Position numbers and translations under genes: made by a program. This document shows positions 45,756 to 57,020 of a stretch of 64,000 nt of DNA, piece by piece. The stretch comes from Ascaphus truei (taxonomy: Eukaryota; Chordata; Amphibia; Anura; Ascaphidae): positions 225,782,239-225,846,238 of the forward strand of contig CM071568.1 in NCBI GenBank assembly GCA_036426205.1. Reading direction: 5' to 3'. The notes under the pieces were generated by a model that was given only the letters and a program-made list of their open reading frames with translations, was not told the origin of the DNA and ran no database searches. Positions within the stretch are counted from its first letter, which is position 1; each line of letters starts with the position of its first letter.

Positions 45756-46582
45756 GTGAGTATTAATGACAGTGTCAGTCCGCTCCGTTCAATATACAGT
45801 AGCTCATGCTAAGATCCCCCAAAATTCTTTGTGTGTTCCCCTTTATTTTATTATTGGCATATTGTTCATTGTATGTATAGTAGTGTGTTTTAGAAAGCAT
45901 TAGTACACACCCTTATGTGCCTTAAAGTTAGCATTGCATTCATTTCTTTGTGAATACAATGGTAATGTTTTTTTTATGCAAGTATGAATGGAGGAGCCAA
46001 AGTTTCACTCTTAAAGCAATTGCAGTGAAGCTTGAGTGTGTTTATTTTTAGATGCTAACATGCCAGAAAGCAACAGCGACAGACAAGCTATTATGCCGGT
46101 ACAAGCCATAATGTTTCACTGCTCATTCCTTAATACAGGTCTTTAGTTAAACAACAATAATGTGCAAAATGGCTCAGACTTCAAAACTGGGTCAAAGCAC
46201 AAAAAATCTTCTGTAAACCTTATCTTTCAGGAGACCACTAGAAGTATCTTGCACAATTCAAATAAATATGTATTCCTTTTTTATTGTATTATTTTCTAAT
46301 ACTGTAGTAATGTGCTATAGTTATCAAAATGTTAATGAAAGCATTAGACCTTAATCAGTAACCCCCGAAGCGATGTGATGGGCCAAAAAGTCCCGTTCAT
46401 GCCAATGGCCGCTGTTAGATTTAATAAGCCCCAATGGGTCTTTACTCCATTACATGTTAATGCCCATTGCCGACCTTGTGGAACCTCCCAGGTACTGATG
46501 CAATTAACTTGTAGAAAAGTGCGTTGTTAACTAGCTACGCTATAATAGTAATTAGAAAAATACATCATCAACGTGCTTGTTA

Positions 46583-46854
46583 GGCCACGCTTATAGTGCG
46601 CGCGACAGCGACACGACGGATGACGTCGCCACTAGCGAAAGTTGTCATTCACTTTCCGGCGATGTCGCGGGCGACCAGGTCTTTGATTGGTTCAGAGGCT
46701 GTCACATGTAGCGACAGCCTCTGAAAAATCAAATTTGACCGGCTTCAGAAATTCGCGCCGCTCCAGTCGCGTCACGCTTACTATAAGAGCACGCGACAAC
46801 GGCAATACATTTGTTTTGCTGCGACGTCACGTCGCCGGCACTATAAGCGCAGCC
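46583..46854. mobile_element. MITE, 272 bp, TTA-flanked
   Basis: Terminal inverted repeats GGCCACGCTTATAGTGC and, in reverse complement, GGCTGCGCTTATAGTGC. It is preceded by TTA and followed by TTG, suggesting a 3-bp TTA target as in Harbinger-type elements. A related truncated copy is at 11225, also after TTA. Confidence 0.75.
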
Positions 46855-48804
46855 TTGGAGTCAAAAATCCTTTTCTGAGACAGGTCATAGTTTCTCATCT
46901 ATTATTTACAAAGCACTAGTATAGGTATTAGATCATGTGTGCTGTAATAAAGCCCCAGGCCTACTGAGTTTATATTATGCAACAGTGAATGTATTAATAC
47001 ATGAACATGTGTTGGAGAAAAAGAACTAATGTTTTGATCCCACATGGGATCTTCATCAAACCTCCAATGGATATCTTAAATATTATTTCTTCTACTGGAT
47101 GATCTGATTGCTCCATGTTATTCTGTGTCATTTGTATATGTGAATCGCAAATACAACATTGATTGCTCACTGAGTTCTTTGAAGGCCTTTTAATGCTGCA
47201 GTATGTTTAGTTCTGTGCTTAAGAAGTACACCTGCAATTTAACCATTTGAGCAGGAAAGAGGGCAACAGGGTAAATAAGCAAGAAACACAGATTAGGAAG
47301 TCCTGCATCCGCCGATACATAGTCAGGTCCAAATACACAAGCCAGAAAAAAAATGACCCCCACCAAATTTATTGCATTCAGCTGCAGTGGTTCTGCTTCT
47401 GGCATGGTTTGTAAGTGAACATGGTGAGCTATCTGCTACTGGGCATGTGTTGAGCACGGTGGCTTATGCGCATGTTGGATTCCTCCTCTCTTCATCGCTC
47501 TTGCTGCTGTACTCCGTACATACAAGTGCTGGCCTTAGTCTATAAAATGTGACGGGGTACATTTGGCTCTACCGCACTGAAAACCTCATTGAGTTCATAG
47601 AATGAGGCCCTGTATCTTTCTAGATTCTGAACTCGCATATAGAAGGGCCCAGCCCAGTGTGTAGCAGAGAGAAAGAGACAAATAAGTTGGACCAGAAGTT
47701 TAGCACCCTGTCTGAACGAAATACACCTTATGGTGCATTCAGGTGAATAGCACCACTTAATAAATGATGTATTGGCCTAGGGGATTTGCCCAATATCACA
47801 AAGAATGTAAAGAACATAGGAGGGAGTTAAACCCACAAACTTGAGTATTCCAGAACAACAACATATTTACTATGGCATGCTTCCTGACACTGTTTCTGAT
47901 TACCCCTCTATTATTCTACATACTGTATGTAGATTAATTCACAGCTGTATTACGAAAGCCCAGACTCTATCATTGTAGTACTGAACATCGACACTTCGCA
48001 ACCCATTGAACCGATAATAATTCAGGGTAGACCATAAAGCATATGTCGTTGAAAGTATGTAGTCTGAGTAAAAACTTTAATGAAGAAGTTATAAGTTGTG
48101 ATCCAGGCCCATCGCTATTGATCCGAAGGTTGTAATAATTGTTGTGGGCAATAGAATGACCTTTCCTTTCAATATAATGCAATAAATATGAATGATGAAC
48201 ATAGTTTTTCAGGCTGGAAAATGGCATACAGGTTAAGCATTGTGAGGCCCACTTATAGTACTATTGCTCTTCCTGCTCATATCACATAAAGGCCTAGTCA
48301 TTAAACCATGATATAGAACATTTGTGCTAACCGCAAAAAAAGCATTCTTTTTAACATACAAGTCATCAACTTGTTACCGCTAAAAATAATGCTTTTTAAA
48401 ATGTATTTTGTATGTTTTATATATTGATTGTGTTTACAGTGGACTAAAGCCCTATTAGCCAAAAGGAAAATTGGCCATTACTATAGAAGGGGGATGGGTG
48501 ATGTTTATTGGAAGGGTGGGTGTTGGGGGTTGTTGCCCTGGGAGAGTGGTTGGGCTCCCTGGGGGGATCATTGTAAGGGTTAACCTCGTGTTTGCCTTAT
48601 CAGTTAGTAAAGCATGCAATGCCTTACTAGCCACTTGGGTAGCTAAGGAGGGTAGGTAGTATAGTTTTAGTAATAAACCCTTTATATTCTCTAACAGGGA
48701 TTGTAATCATTTATATTACATAACCTTGTGGTAGAAACATAAGATTTGTACCCCCCTCTCTCAATTGTATCGCGATGCGGTAATTCATGCATATTTATCG
48801 GTGG

Positions 48805-48876
48805 GTTAATATCGCACCCGGTTGAATTTTACCGCGGTAAAATCATCCAATATTTGTTACCGGGTGCGATATTAAC
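48805..48876. repeat. Perfect 18-bp inverted repeat
   Basis: GTTAATATCGCACCCGGT (48805-48822) pairs with its reverse complement at 48859-48876 across a 36-bp loop that itself contains TTTTACCGCGGTAAAA. It is likely the core of a small MITE. Confidence 0.7.
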
Positions 48877-49046
48877 TGAGTTTAATGATTAGACCATAGT
48901 GGGAAGTGACACATCCCACTGAAGACCCACTCCACATTATGCTTTGCTTTCTCTTGTCTTTCTGGTTCTGATGTCTCTTTTGATATAAACATTTTTTTTC
49001 TCAATTCTCTTCTTTTCTTGTGTCTTTATTGCCTGCCACCGCCGTG

Positions 49047-49513
49047 GAAATAGTTTCAAAATAGCGTGCTCCTAACTGGTGTATGTATACTAGTGGCAAA
49101 AAGACAAACTCACATTTAACACAGATAGCGGACAGGAAAAAAATGGACGACAAGAAAACAAGAGTCCAACATATCTAAAATTAAGGCATATATTTTATAA
49201 TGTCCAATGGTCTCACTCACATATTGCAAGATCTTTTAGGCAATGAACAGACTCCGGCGTCTCCACCCGGCTCTCTCACTTCAGTCATGATCCCTGGAGA
49301 CCGTACTTTGCCTAAAAGATCTTACAATATGTGAGTGAGACCATTGGATGTTATAAAATATATGCCTTCATTTTAGACATATTGGGCTATTGGTTCTCTT
49401 GTTTTCTTCTCGTCCCTTTTTTTCTTTTCTGTTCCCTTTTTGTGTTAATTGTGAGTTTGTCTATTTGTCACTAGTATATACCAGTTAGGAACGCACTATT
49501 TTGGAACTATTTC
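49047..49513. repeat. Long inverted repeat, about 200-bp arms with 64-bp loop
   Basis: The left arm 49047-49243 and right arm 49308-49513 are reverse complements with scattered mismatches. The outer ends read GAAATAGTTTC and GAACTATTTC; the inner ends read AAGATCTTTTAGGCAA and TTGCCTAAAAGATCTT. If transcribed as part of a POMGNT2 intron it would fold into a long hairpin. Confidence 0.85.
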
Positions 49514-50650
49514 AGACTTTGTTTTACCCTTAGTAAATTTGAGGCTAATTTGATTAGTGCTGCCCCAGCTTGGTCTATCTCTCAATTTTGTATTGGGCCC
49601 CAGTTATTTTAGATATTTTTGACATCTGCACATTTCTTGATACATTTGCCCACATTACCAAACTGTTTTCCTCCCACTTAGTCAAAAAAACAGGCACCTT
49701 TCTCTGTCATACTGTACAGACTCTGAGATTAAAAAAAAGTTTTTAAAAAAGTGTACAAAAACCCTCCATGGTAAAGTGTACAGCAAATAAAAAATATCAC
49801 ATGCGAGTACATTTGCATGTCTTAGACAGGTCTGCAACCCTGTCTTTCCCCATTATCTCTTAGAATACCTTGCTTCCACTGCAGCCAGGGATTCTGGGTA
49901 ATGACATGCAAATGAGCACTCACAGTGAGTCACTGTCTACTTCTTGTCCATTTTAACATGGACCACTATAAGTTTATGCCTGCCGTATTACACACCTGAG
50001 AGAGATATTTACAAGCGTATACAGTAAGTGCAAATTGTTGTAACACAGAGGAACGTTAGGGGATTTTGGTAAATTGTGGTGTCCCCACATGTTGCGATTA
50101 ATTGATGCTACGAGATAAAGGAACAGCAATGGACATCCTGGCACAAACAATGTTTTAAGACACCTCTTAGTAGACACCATTTAGACTGAAGTACATTCAT
50201 GACTTAAAAAGCAATATCCTGTTAACAGACCTGTAGAAGTAATCATTTTCTTTTATCACTTAGATGTAAAACATAACTTTTTAATTCATGCAATAAAAGA
50301 GAGTGAAGCTCATTATTAGTTGTATTACTAGGTTCTCTGGTCTGAAAAATGTCCCCCAAATGAGACGACCTACATTTTGGCTTAAGATTCCAGTCTTTTC
50401 CCGTTACAGCATTTTCTTACGTACTGCATGTTTGTTATGCAGTATTTCATAACCTAAAACTCATGTCTGAAGTCTAAGATAGTCATTGGTGTTTTTTTCA
50501 TTGAATACATGGATTTTTGCTTAGTTTCTTCGTAATCATGTATCATTTTCTTTTCTAGATTTCTTCTTCTACTATGTCACGCTGGATTAATGATGACAGT
50601 CTGTTTTTGGGGGTTTCTCTGTGGTTATCTTGATATACTACGGCTACAGA

Positions 50651-52387
50651 ATGAACATATCCGCAGTGTTCAATGCTCTACTTGTATCTATCTTAGCAGC
50701 AGTGCTTTGGAAGCATGTCAAGCTATGGGAACAGTTTTATGTTATTGAGGAAGAGCTGGACCTTACTCGTCAATCCCAGGAGCTGTCTCAGGTTCGCATT
50801 GACTACCAGGCAGCATTACAAGCTCTGGTGGAGGATGGCACTAGAATGGTGTGCACAGGCAGGATTCATACTGATCGTCTGTGTCGCTTTGAGTCACTCT
50901 GCTACTCCACTGAGGCTGAAGAGTTTGTCTTCTTTCATAGCAACTCATCAATCATGTTGCCCAATTTGGGCTCTAGACGTTTCCAGCCAGCGTTGCTCGA
51001 CCTTTCTTCAGTGGATGACCACAACACCCAGTATTTCAATTTTGTAGAGCTTCCAGCTGCAGCATTAAAGTTCATGCCCAAACCCGTTTTTGTGCCTGAT
51101 GTTGCACTTATAATGAACAGATTTAATCCTGACAACATCATGCATGTTTTTCATGATGACCTTCTCCCCATTTTCTACACCATGCATCAATTCCCAGACT
51201 TGGACCTGGAATCCCGGCTCTTCTTTATGGAAGGATGGAATGAAGGTTTGCACTTTGAACTTTACAAGTCCATGAGCAATAAACAGCCCCTCTTGAAGGA
51301 GCAGCTCAAGAATCTAGGGAGGCTTCTCTGCTTCACCAAATCTTATGTAGGGCTATCTAAAATCACAACATGGTATCAGTATGGCTTTGTCCAGCCACAA
51401 GGCCCTAAGGCAAATATATTGGTTTCAGGGAACGAAATTAGACACTTTGCTAAATTCATGAAGGGGAAGTTAAACATCAGCTCAGAGGAGCCTTCTGCAG
51501 AAGAGTATATAGTGTTATTCAGTCGAACGATTAATCGACTTATTGTGAATGAGGCCGAGTTACTCTTGGCTCTTGCTCAGGAGTTTCAGATGAAAACAAT
51601 CACGGTTTCTCTTGAAGACCACTCATTTGCAGATATTGTGCGCCTGATCAGCAATTCATCCATGCTTGTCAGTATGCATGGGGCCCAGTTAGTCACATCT
51701 CTTTTCCTGCCAAGAGGTGCTGTTGTAGTGGAGCTTTTTCCTTACGCCATAAACCCTGAACATTACACACCATACAAAACACTGGCAACACTTCCAGGCA
51801 TGGATCTCAATTACGTTGCCTGGCAGAATACTGACGAGTTGAATACCATCACTTATCCTGACAGGCCATGGGAACAAGGTGGGATCGTACACCTGCATAC
51901 GATCGAACAGGAACGTATAATGAAGAGCAAAGAGGTGCCACGTCACCTTTGTTGCCGCAACCCAGAGTGGCTTTTCCGTGTGTATCAGGACACCAAAGTG
52001 GACGTGCCATCTCTTATCCAAGTCATAAGACAAGTCGTGAAAACAAAACCTGCTCCCAAGAAGCAGAAGTGGGCAAATGGACTGTATCCTGGGAAAGTGA
52101 GAGCTTCCAAATGTCAGGCATCTATCCACGGTGCGAGTGAAGCCAAGCTGTCTGTATCTTGGCAGATTCCCTGGAACCTTAAGTACTTGAAAGTCAGAGA
52201 TGTGAAATATGAAGTATGGATACAAGAGCAAGGTGAAAACTCCTATATGCCTTATATTTTATCTCACCAGAATCACACATTTTCTGAAAACATTAAACCA
52301 TTTACAACTTATCTGGTGTGGATCCGATGCATATTCAATAAAAACCTTCTTGGACCATTTGCAGATGTTCTAGTGTGCAGCACATAA
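50651..52387 (+). CDS. POMGNT2: Protein O-linked mannose beta-1,4-N-acetylglucosaminyltransferase 2
   Basis: An ER enzyme that adds GlcNAc in beta-1,4 linkage to O-mannose on alpha-dystroglycan. This is the second step of the core M3 glycan on which POMK and B3GALNT2 act and to which laminin-binding matriglycan is attached. Loss in humans causes dystroglycanopathy. The sequence gives 578 residues against 580 in human. A short N-terminal signal-anchor ([17 protein letters not shown], about residues 3-20) fits a type II membrane protein. The GT61-type catalytic domain follows, with [33 protein letters not shown] and [20 protein letters not shown]. The C-terminal fibronectin III domain (about 485-578) contains [20 protein letters not shown]. 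The start at 50651 is preferred because [11 protein letters not shown] aligns with the start of known orthologues. An in-frame ATG ten codons upstream (50621) is not supported. No frameshift or stop is present. Confidence 0.97.
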   Translation: MNISAVFNALLVSILAAVLWKHVKLWEQFYVIEEELDLTRQSQELSQVRIDYQAALQALVEDGTRMVCTGRIHTDRLCRFESLCYSTEAEEFVFFHSNSSIMLPNLGSRRFQPALLDLSSVDDHNTQYFNFVELPAAALKFMPKPVFVPDVALIMNRFNPDNIMHVFHDDLLPIFYTMHQFPDLDLESRLFFMEGWNEGLHFELYKSMSNKQPLLKEQLKNLGRLLCFTKSYVGLSKITTWYQYGFVQPQGPKANILVSGNEIRHFAKFMKGKLNISSEEPSAEEYIVLFSRTINRLIVNEAELLLALAQEFQMKTITVSLEDHSFADIVRLISNSSMLVSMHGAQLVTSLFLPRGAVVVELFPYAINPEHYTPYKTLATLPGMDLNYVAWQNTDELNTITYPDRPWEQGGIVHLHTIEQERIMKSKEVPRHLCCRNPEWLFRVYQDTKVDVPSLIQVIRQVVKTKPAPKKQKWANGLYPGKVRASKCQASIHGASEAKLSVSWQIPWNLKYLKVRDVKYEVWIQEQGENSYMPYILSHQNHTFSENIKPFTTYLVWIRCIFNKNLLGPFADVLVCST

Positions 52388-52518
52388 CACCAGAAGTAAA
52401 GTCATGTTTTGCTGTGTTAGGATTAGGAACCCGCTGAACTCGTTTTAAAATGCCACTGAGGCACATGCAGTGCAGGTTTTGTATTTGTTTTGCAGTGTTT
52501 CTACCTTTTTTATAACGT

Positions 52519-52524
52519 AATAAA
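52519..52524 (+). terminator. Polyadenylation signal AATAAA of POMGNT2
   Basis: The first canonical AATAAA after the stop codon, 132 bp downstream. A T-rich stretch follows within about 50 bp. Confidence 0.6.
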
Positions 52525-52952
52525 CAAAAGTGGCGTTCAAACCACATGCTTGAAATTTAATTTTCTTTTGAAATAGTTTTGTTATTTATAGAACAAGTGA
52601 CTCTAAACACGGTAATGTTTAGCCATGATGATGCAACAATACCACCATGGTGAAGATGGGTCTGGAGACAAAGCGTTGGTTGTACTATAGATATACATTG
52701 TTAACATTGTACTGTACTTTATTATAATGTTTTGATATAGAAAAAAGTGTACCAGGTTGTAATTGTTTGTGTGATTAAATGATGTGGCTAATGCAATCCA
52801 CTTGATTGCAAGCAACCTTTGAATGATTATTGCAATAAGCTAGTGATGCAGATATAACTGCAGTAAAATATAGTTAGAGTTTCTTTATTTAAGTTACATT
52901 ATACCATAGCGCAATTACATTTTTTTACTAGATTTATTTTGTCGTCATTATA
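52525..52952. other. AT-rich spacer, no gene seen
   Basis: Contains a weak relative of the ribozyme-like motif near 52648-52690 (GATGGGTCTGGAGACAAAGC), too degenerate to call. Otherwise nothing is recognised. Confidence 0.4.
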
Positions 52953-53351
52953 CACTGGCGACACACTTTATTCGAGCTCGGCTAGTCCCACGAATTCGGG
53001 TATACCCGGGTGTATTGAGGTTTGTGACTGTTTTCTGCCCGAGTGCATTGAGGTATTTTCCAAGCAGGGATTGAAGCATTTTATTCCCGCTGGCTGCAAT
53101 ACTGCACAGTATATATATATATATACTGCATTACAATTCATGAATTTATGCCATCTGGTAGACACGCGAAGCATTGCAGCCTATTAAATCCTAATCATTA
53201 TCATTTAACAGATCAGCCACCCGTCAGCCAGGCATGAACCCAGGCTGGGAAGGCAAACGCAACGGGGCTTGTCAGAGGTGAGGAGCGGCGCATTCCAGGT
53301 ATCTGCCAGGTACATACTGGGTATTTGCTCGAATAAAGTGTGTCGGTGCAG
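52953..53351. mobile_element. MITE with TA target duplication, 399 bp
   Basis: Terminal repeats GCGACACACTTTATTCGAGC (from 52958) and its near-exact inverse GCTCGAATAAAGTGTGTCGG (to 53346). TA dinucleotides at 52951-52952 and 53352-53353 suggest a Tc1/mariner-type target. The interior has a (TA)n run near 53109. No transposase. Confidence 0.75.
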
Positions 53352-54359
53352 TATTTATTATTCAATTGCTTAAGTTATTTCTCCAGTGTCTGAGATAATA
53401 AGAATCATGGGCTACTCAGATTCAAGTACCATCTCAATGTAATGTAGCTGTCCTAGAATGCCACATAGATTGTTACTGGGAAATTACTTAATAAATAAAA
53501 CGGCCTTCTGGTCGTACCTGTACTGTAAAACTCAAGAGTCAATGTTAAGTACTTTTCCCCCCCTCGTTGGCTTGTTTTGTATTGTGTATGTATTTCAAGT
53601 TTCCTGATATTGAACTGTATTGAATTCATGACTGACCCGTTAAAAGTAATGTGAGTGAAACTTATTTTATATGCAAACTGGACATGGGAAGTATGGTTAT
53701 AAAAAGGGGTTTGTGGTTGTGAAATGGGGCAGAAAATATTAAGATGATCCAAAATTTTTGTAACTGCATTGCTTTTATAGTGTACCCGTTGCAGCCAAGA
53801 TCTACAGATCACTTTCATTTTTAAATGACCCTGAAACGTCTGCCTTTCATTACTTTGCAACTACGCGGGTCACTTGCGATATGTCATGCACTGTGTACTA
53901 TTCGTTGTCATAGATAAGTAATCCATATTTATATATCTTTATGCAGTAAATTATTCCAACCAACCATTCTTTGTTTGACACCCAATGATGACTGGTGTAT
54001 TCAATGAAAATAGAATAATGTTACGTCTCATAGCATGAGTCCCAGATGCATTGAGACATTTTCTGACTAATTAGGATTATGGGACACATATGATTATCAC
54101 TGCCTATACAATCTGGTTTTTAATGTCAAAATTGACAGTACTTCAATAGATCATTAGCAAAATGTCTGTTGTGGGTATGAGTGTAATCATATGTGACATG
54201 AATTATGTAGATTAAAATAATCATTAATATTTTAATCAGTTTGCAATGTCTGTATTGTATGTATCGATATTTTTATATAGCGGTGACAACTACAGTATGC
54301 CTAGAATTCTGCCCTGATAATCTCACAATCAGCATTCATTTTGTTTGTTTTTAGAGCAC
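53352..54359. other. AT-rich spacer, no gene seen
   Basis: Only short frames and no recognised motif. Confidence 0.45.
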
Positions 54360-54720
54360 TGGGATTCCTTTTCTGATTGGTGCTATCTTTATGGTAGGGA
54401 CGGATTGCACCTCAATGAATAGGGATCTTCTGTGCTAGGGGGATGCACATTAAAAAGGTTGGAGGAGATTTTAAACTAGGAAGGAAGGGGAAGGAGAAGA
54501 AACAGATAATTAACTAGACAGAATAGATTGGAATGGGGAAATAGTTAGGGGTCATAGAGGTAGAATACAGGCAAGTGGGAGTTTGGCAAGCAGGGAGACA
54601 CAAAAACGTACAAGCTGGTTCTACTTAAATCCAATATAACAATTATACAAATTGGTGAAATTAACCTCCTAAGCTCTTAAAGGAGGAAAAAAACACACAA
54701 CAGGTGTGCAGACCACACCC
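54360..54720 (+). pseudogene. CR1 ORF1 3' end (fragment)
   Basis: About 54399-54476 reads RDGLHLNE, a stop, then GSSVLGGCTLKRLEEILN. The block DG.HLN..G...LG is the end of the esterase-like region seen before the endonuclease ORF in CR1-type LINEs. One internal stop is present. Confidence 0.6.
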
Positions 54721-56399
54721 ACAACAAAAAAATCTTGCTGTGACTGTACTCTCCACTATAATCCTGATACTAATATATATTAATGCATATAAAAGAGCCT
54801 CAGCAACAGGGATTTTCTATGACTCGAGTTGAGGTTTTATGGTATAGTTTAATATCTACGGTTGTAATTCAATCAGCAAACGATTATTTTTATAGGAAGG
54901 TCATCTAATTTATTTAATAAAGTATTTTATTTGAATTATTCAAATTTTATTATGTGTTGGATTTAAACCTGTCCAAAGCATAACCATGTGTCGCTGTGTA
55001 ATAATTATGTTGTAAGTTATATTGTGAATTTGTATATGCATATATTCATAGGTTTATATGTGCTTGTTTTATTATTTGCTATTGATCAGCAGTTTTTATA
55101 AGTTAGAACTGTATCTGGTATGATATGTTCAAATCTGACTCTTGCGGCGACATATATTAGTTAGGATGAATGTTTGTCATTTACTAGGTCGCTATGTCCT
55201 TCATTACCCCATAAGGGGGAGGCAGCAAGGGTTTTATGAGTTAATTAGGACATAAGGTATTTAAGAGAGTGCATCACCACTGAAAGCCACACCCCTGACG
55301 AAGAGGCCACGCCTCGAAACGCGTAGGGTGGCTTTCATTGGTGAAAGAGGAAGGTTTGGTGTGTGAGGAGTGCAGAACAGGACGCTGTGGAGGAGAAGGA
55401 AGGGAGCGCATCACTTGTTGATTCGGGCTGAGATTACATCATCCCTGAACCGCCGATCTGTTGCAACACTGAAACGGATGAAGGAGTCACGTGGTGACGC
55501 ACCAGTAAGGAGTCACGTGGTGCGGAAGGAGACTCCGGATACTGTGTAGGGAGCAGCGGACGCGCTGTGGCAACAGGCGGAGTATCCCCACAGAGGAAGG
55601 ACTCTGCACACCATAAGCACAACTTCGCAAACCATTGCCCAATATTACTGGATGTTTGTGAGTGGATTTCTATTGTTTGTCTAATATTTGAGTAAAAAAA
55701 AACGTTATTGCACCAGGAGGTGTGCGCTTTCTTTTCTTTCTTTTTTTTATCCAAGCAGGGAGACACCTTGTTCTGACAAGAAAATTACTTATTCAAGAGA
55801 TTGATTCGGGTTGTCGATTTCAGCCACGAGTACACACGTGAATAATACCAACACCAGTTGTTATTAGTAAGTACAATTTATTGGTTACTTAGCTTTGAGT
55901 ATAAATTCAACATCTTATGGCACTCAGGATACCGCTAATGTCAACCACGGGACCCCCATCATCTGTTAAGATGAACTGCCTGGTAAATATATTCCCGTGC
56001 TCAAGTTTGTACTGCTCGCAGTGCTGAGAACACCTCCAGCTCAGCCGCAGTCGAAGGTCTGATTTTCTCTGTGCCGGACAGACCTATTAAGGAACACATT
56101 CAGGCAGCCAGCCAACAGCCAGCCAGGGAGAAAACCGGGGGAGTCCAGCTAGATTCCTGCTTCTCATAACAAACTATTTCACAGCATTCTAGCAATTATT
56201 TTCCACAGCAAAAGCAACTACATTTCAGAATATAAGTAAGAGACAAAAGATGACCCATTATACACTTAGGCCATCAGAAACACAACAGAACTCCATTCTC
56301 ATTACACACCCATATTAAATACAGATAATACTAGAAAACTTCTAAAATTGGCGCAGAGAGGAAGAAACAGATAAAATAATATAGTACAGACTGGAAAAA
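54721..56399. other. Insertion within the CR1, with ribozyme-like motif
   Basis: AT-rich sequence without coding potential. It holds the best hammerhead-like motif in the window (55275-55343) and a GC-rich stretch (55430-55620). The boundaries are approximate. Confidence 0.45.
55275..55343 (+). ncRNA. Small hammerhead-ribozyme-like element (best copy)
   Basis: Stem I pairs CACCACTGAAAGCCACACCC (55275-55294) with GGGTGGCTTTCATTGGTG (55326-55343), with a small bulge and one mismatch. Then CTGACGA (55295-55301), stem II GAGGC/GCCTC (55303-55307 with 55311-55315) closed by a 3-nt loop, GAAA (316-319 of 55xxx), a two-base-pair stem III (A-C/G-T, 55319-55324) and A at 55325 as the predicted cleavage base. 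The three-way layout and core boxes match the small hammerheads with shortened stem III reported from Penelope-like elements. A55302 is unpaired before stem II, which may lower or abolish activity. Confidence 0.5.
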
Positions 56400-57020
56400 A
56401 AACTTTAAATACATGCTCGGTAATGCAAGAAGCCTGACAGATAAAATGGGGGAGCTTGAATTAATGGCTACAAGGGAGCAGTATGATATCATAGGCATTA
56501 CTGAAACATGGAGGGGGGAAACTCATGAGTGGGCAGTTCATTTAGAGGGTTATTCCCTTTTTCGGAAGGATCGAGCAAATAGAAGAGGAGGTGGAGTATG
56601 TTTATATGTTAAACCGAATCTAAAACCTATTATAAAGGAAGCTGTTTATGATGGGAATTATGAAATTATGTAGAGACCTTGTGGATTGAAATTAGCAGTG
56701 GAGGTATAAAATGTTTGTTGGATATACTATAAACCACCAGATATCAGGGAGATTGAAGAAGCCAAAATACTTTAGCAAATGGAGAAGGCATCAAAACTAC
56801 ATAACATGGTCTCATTTGAAACAAATGATTAAAAACCATATTATATGGGTTCCATAAAGACTTTACATTTTAGAGAGGCAGATTTTAATAAACTGAGGCA
56901 TAATCTACAAGGAATACATTGGGATGACATTTTTTGCAGGAAAAATGTAGAAGATAAATGGCCAGTCTTTAAAATATTGTTAGAAAAACACACTTGTCAG
57001 TGTATACCCTTCGGTAATAA
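56400..57020 (+). pseudogene. CR1 endonuclease domain (fragment)
   Basis: 56413-56673 reads NARSLTDKMGELELMATREQ, then YDIIGITETW and RRGGGVCLYVK, the N-terminal half of the apurinic-type endonuclease of CR1 LINEs, which nicks target DNA. A stop follows near 56671. Later pieces (56845-57010) read DFNKLRHNLQGIHWDDIF, from the region between endonuclease and RT. Several frameshifts. Confidence 0.85.

Larger units (their letters stand above)
45756..50558 (+). other. Non-coding DNA upstream of the POMGNT2 coding exon, probable intron
   Basis: No coding sequence is supported. It contains a MITE (46583-46854), a degenerate ribozyme-like motif (47028-47060, minus), a short inverted repeat (48805-48822 with 48859-48876) and a long inverted repeat (49047-49513). 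The right end is TTTTCTTTTCTAG, a good splice acceptor (AG at 50557-50558). Confidence 0.5.
50559..52524 (+). other. POMGNT2: POMGNT2 coding exon (splice acceptor to poly(A) signal)
   Basis: It begins after TTTTCTTTTCTAG and contains the whole coding sequence. It ends near the AATAAA at 52519-52524, about 130 bp past the stop. A single coding exon preceded by untranslated exons is the known structure of vertebrate POMGNT2. The true 3' end could lie further downstream if a later signal is used. Confidence 0.75.

Noticed and set aside
50621..50650. Upstream in-frame ATG for POMGNT2
   Set aside because: Known orthologues start at the residue matching 50651, and the extra ten residues do not improve the signal-anchor.
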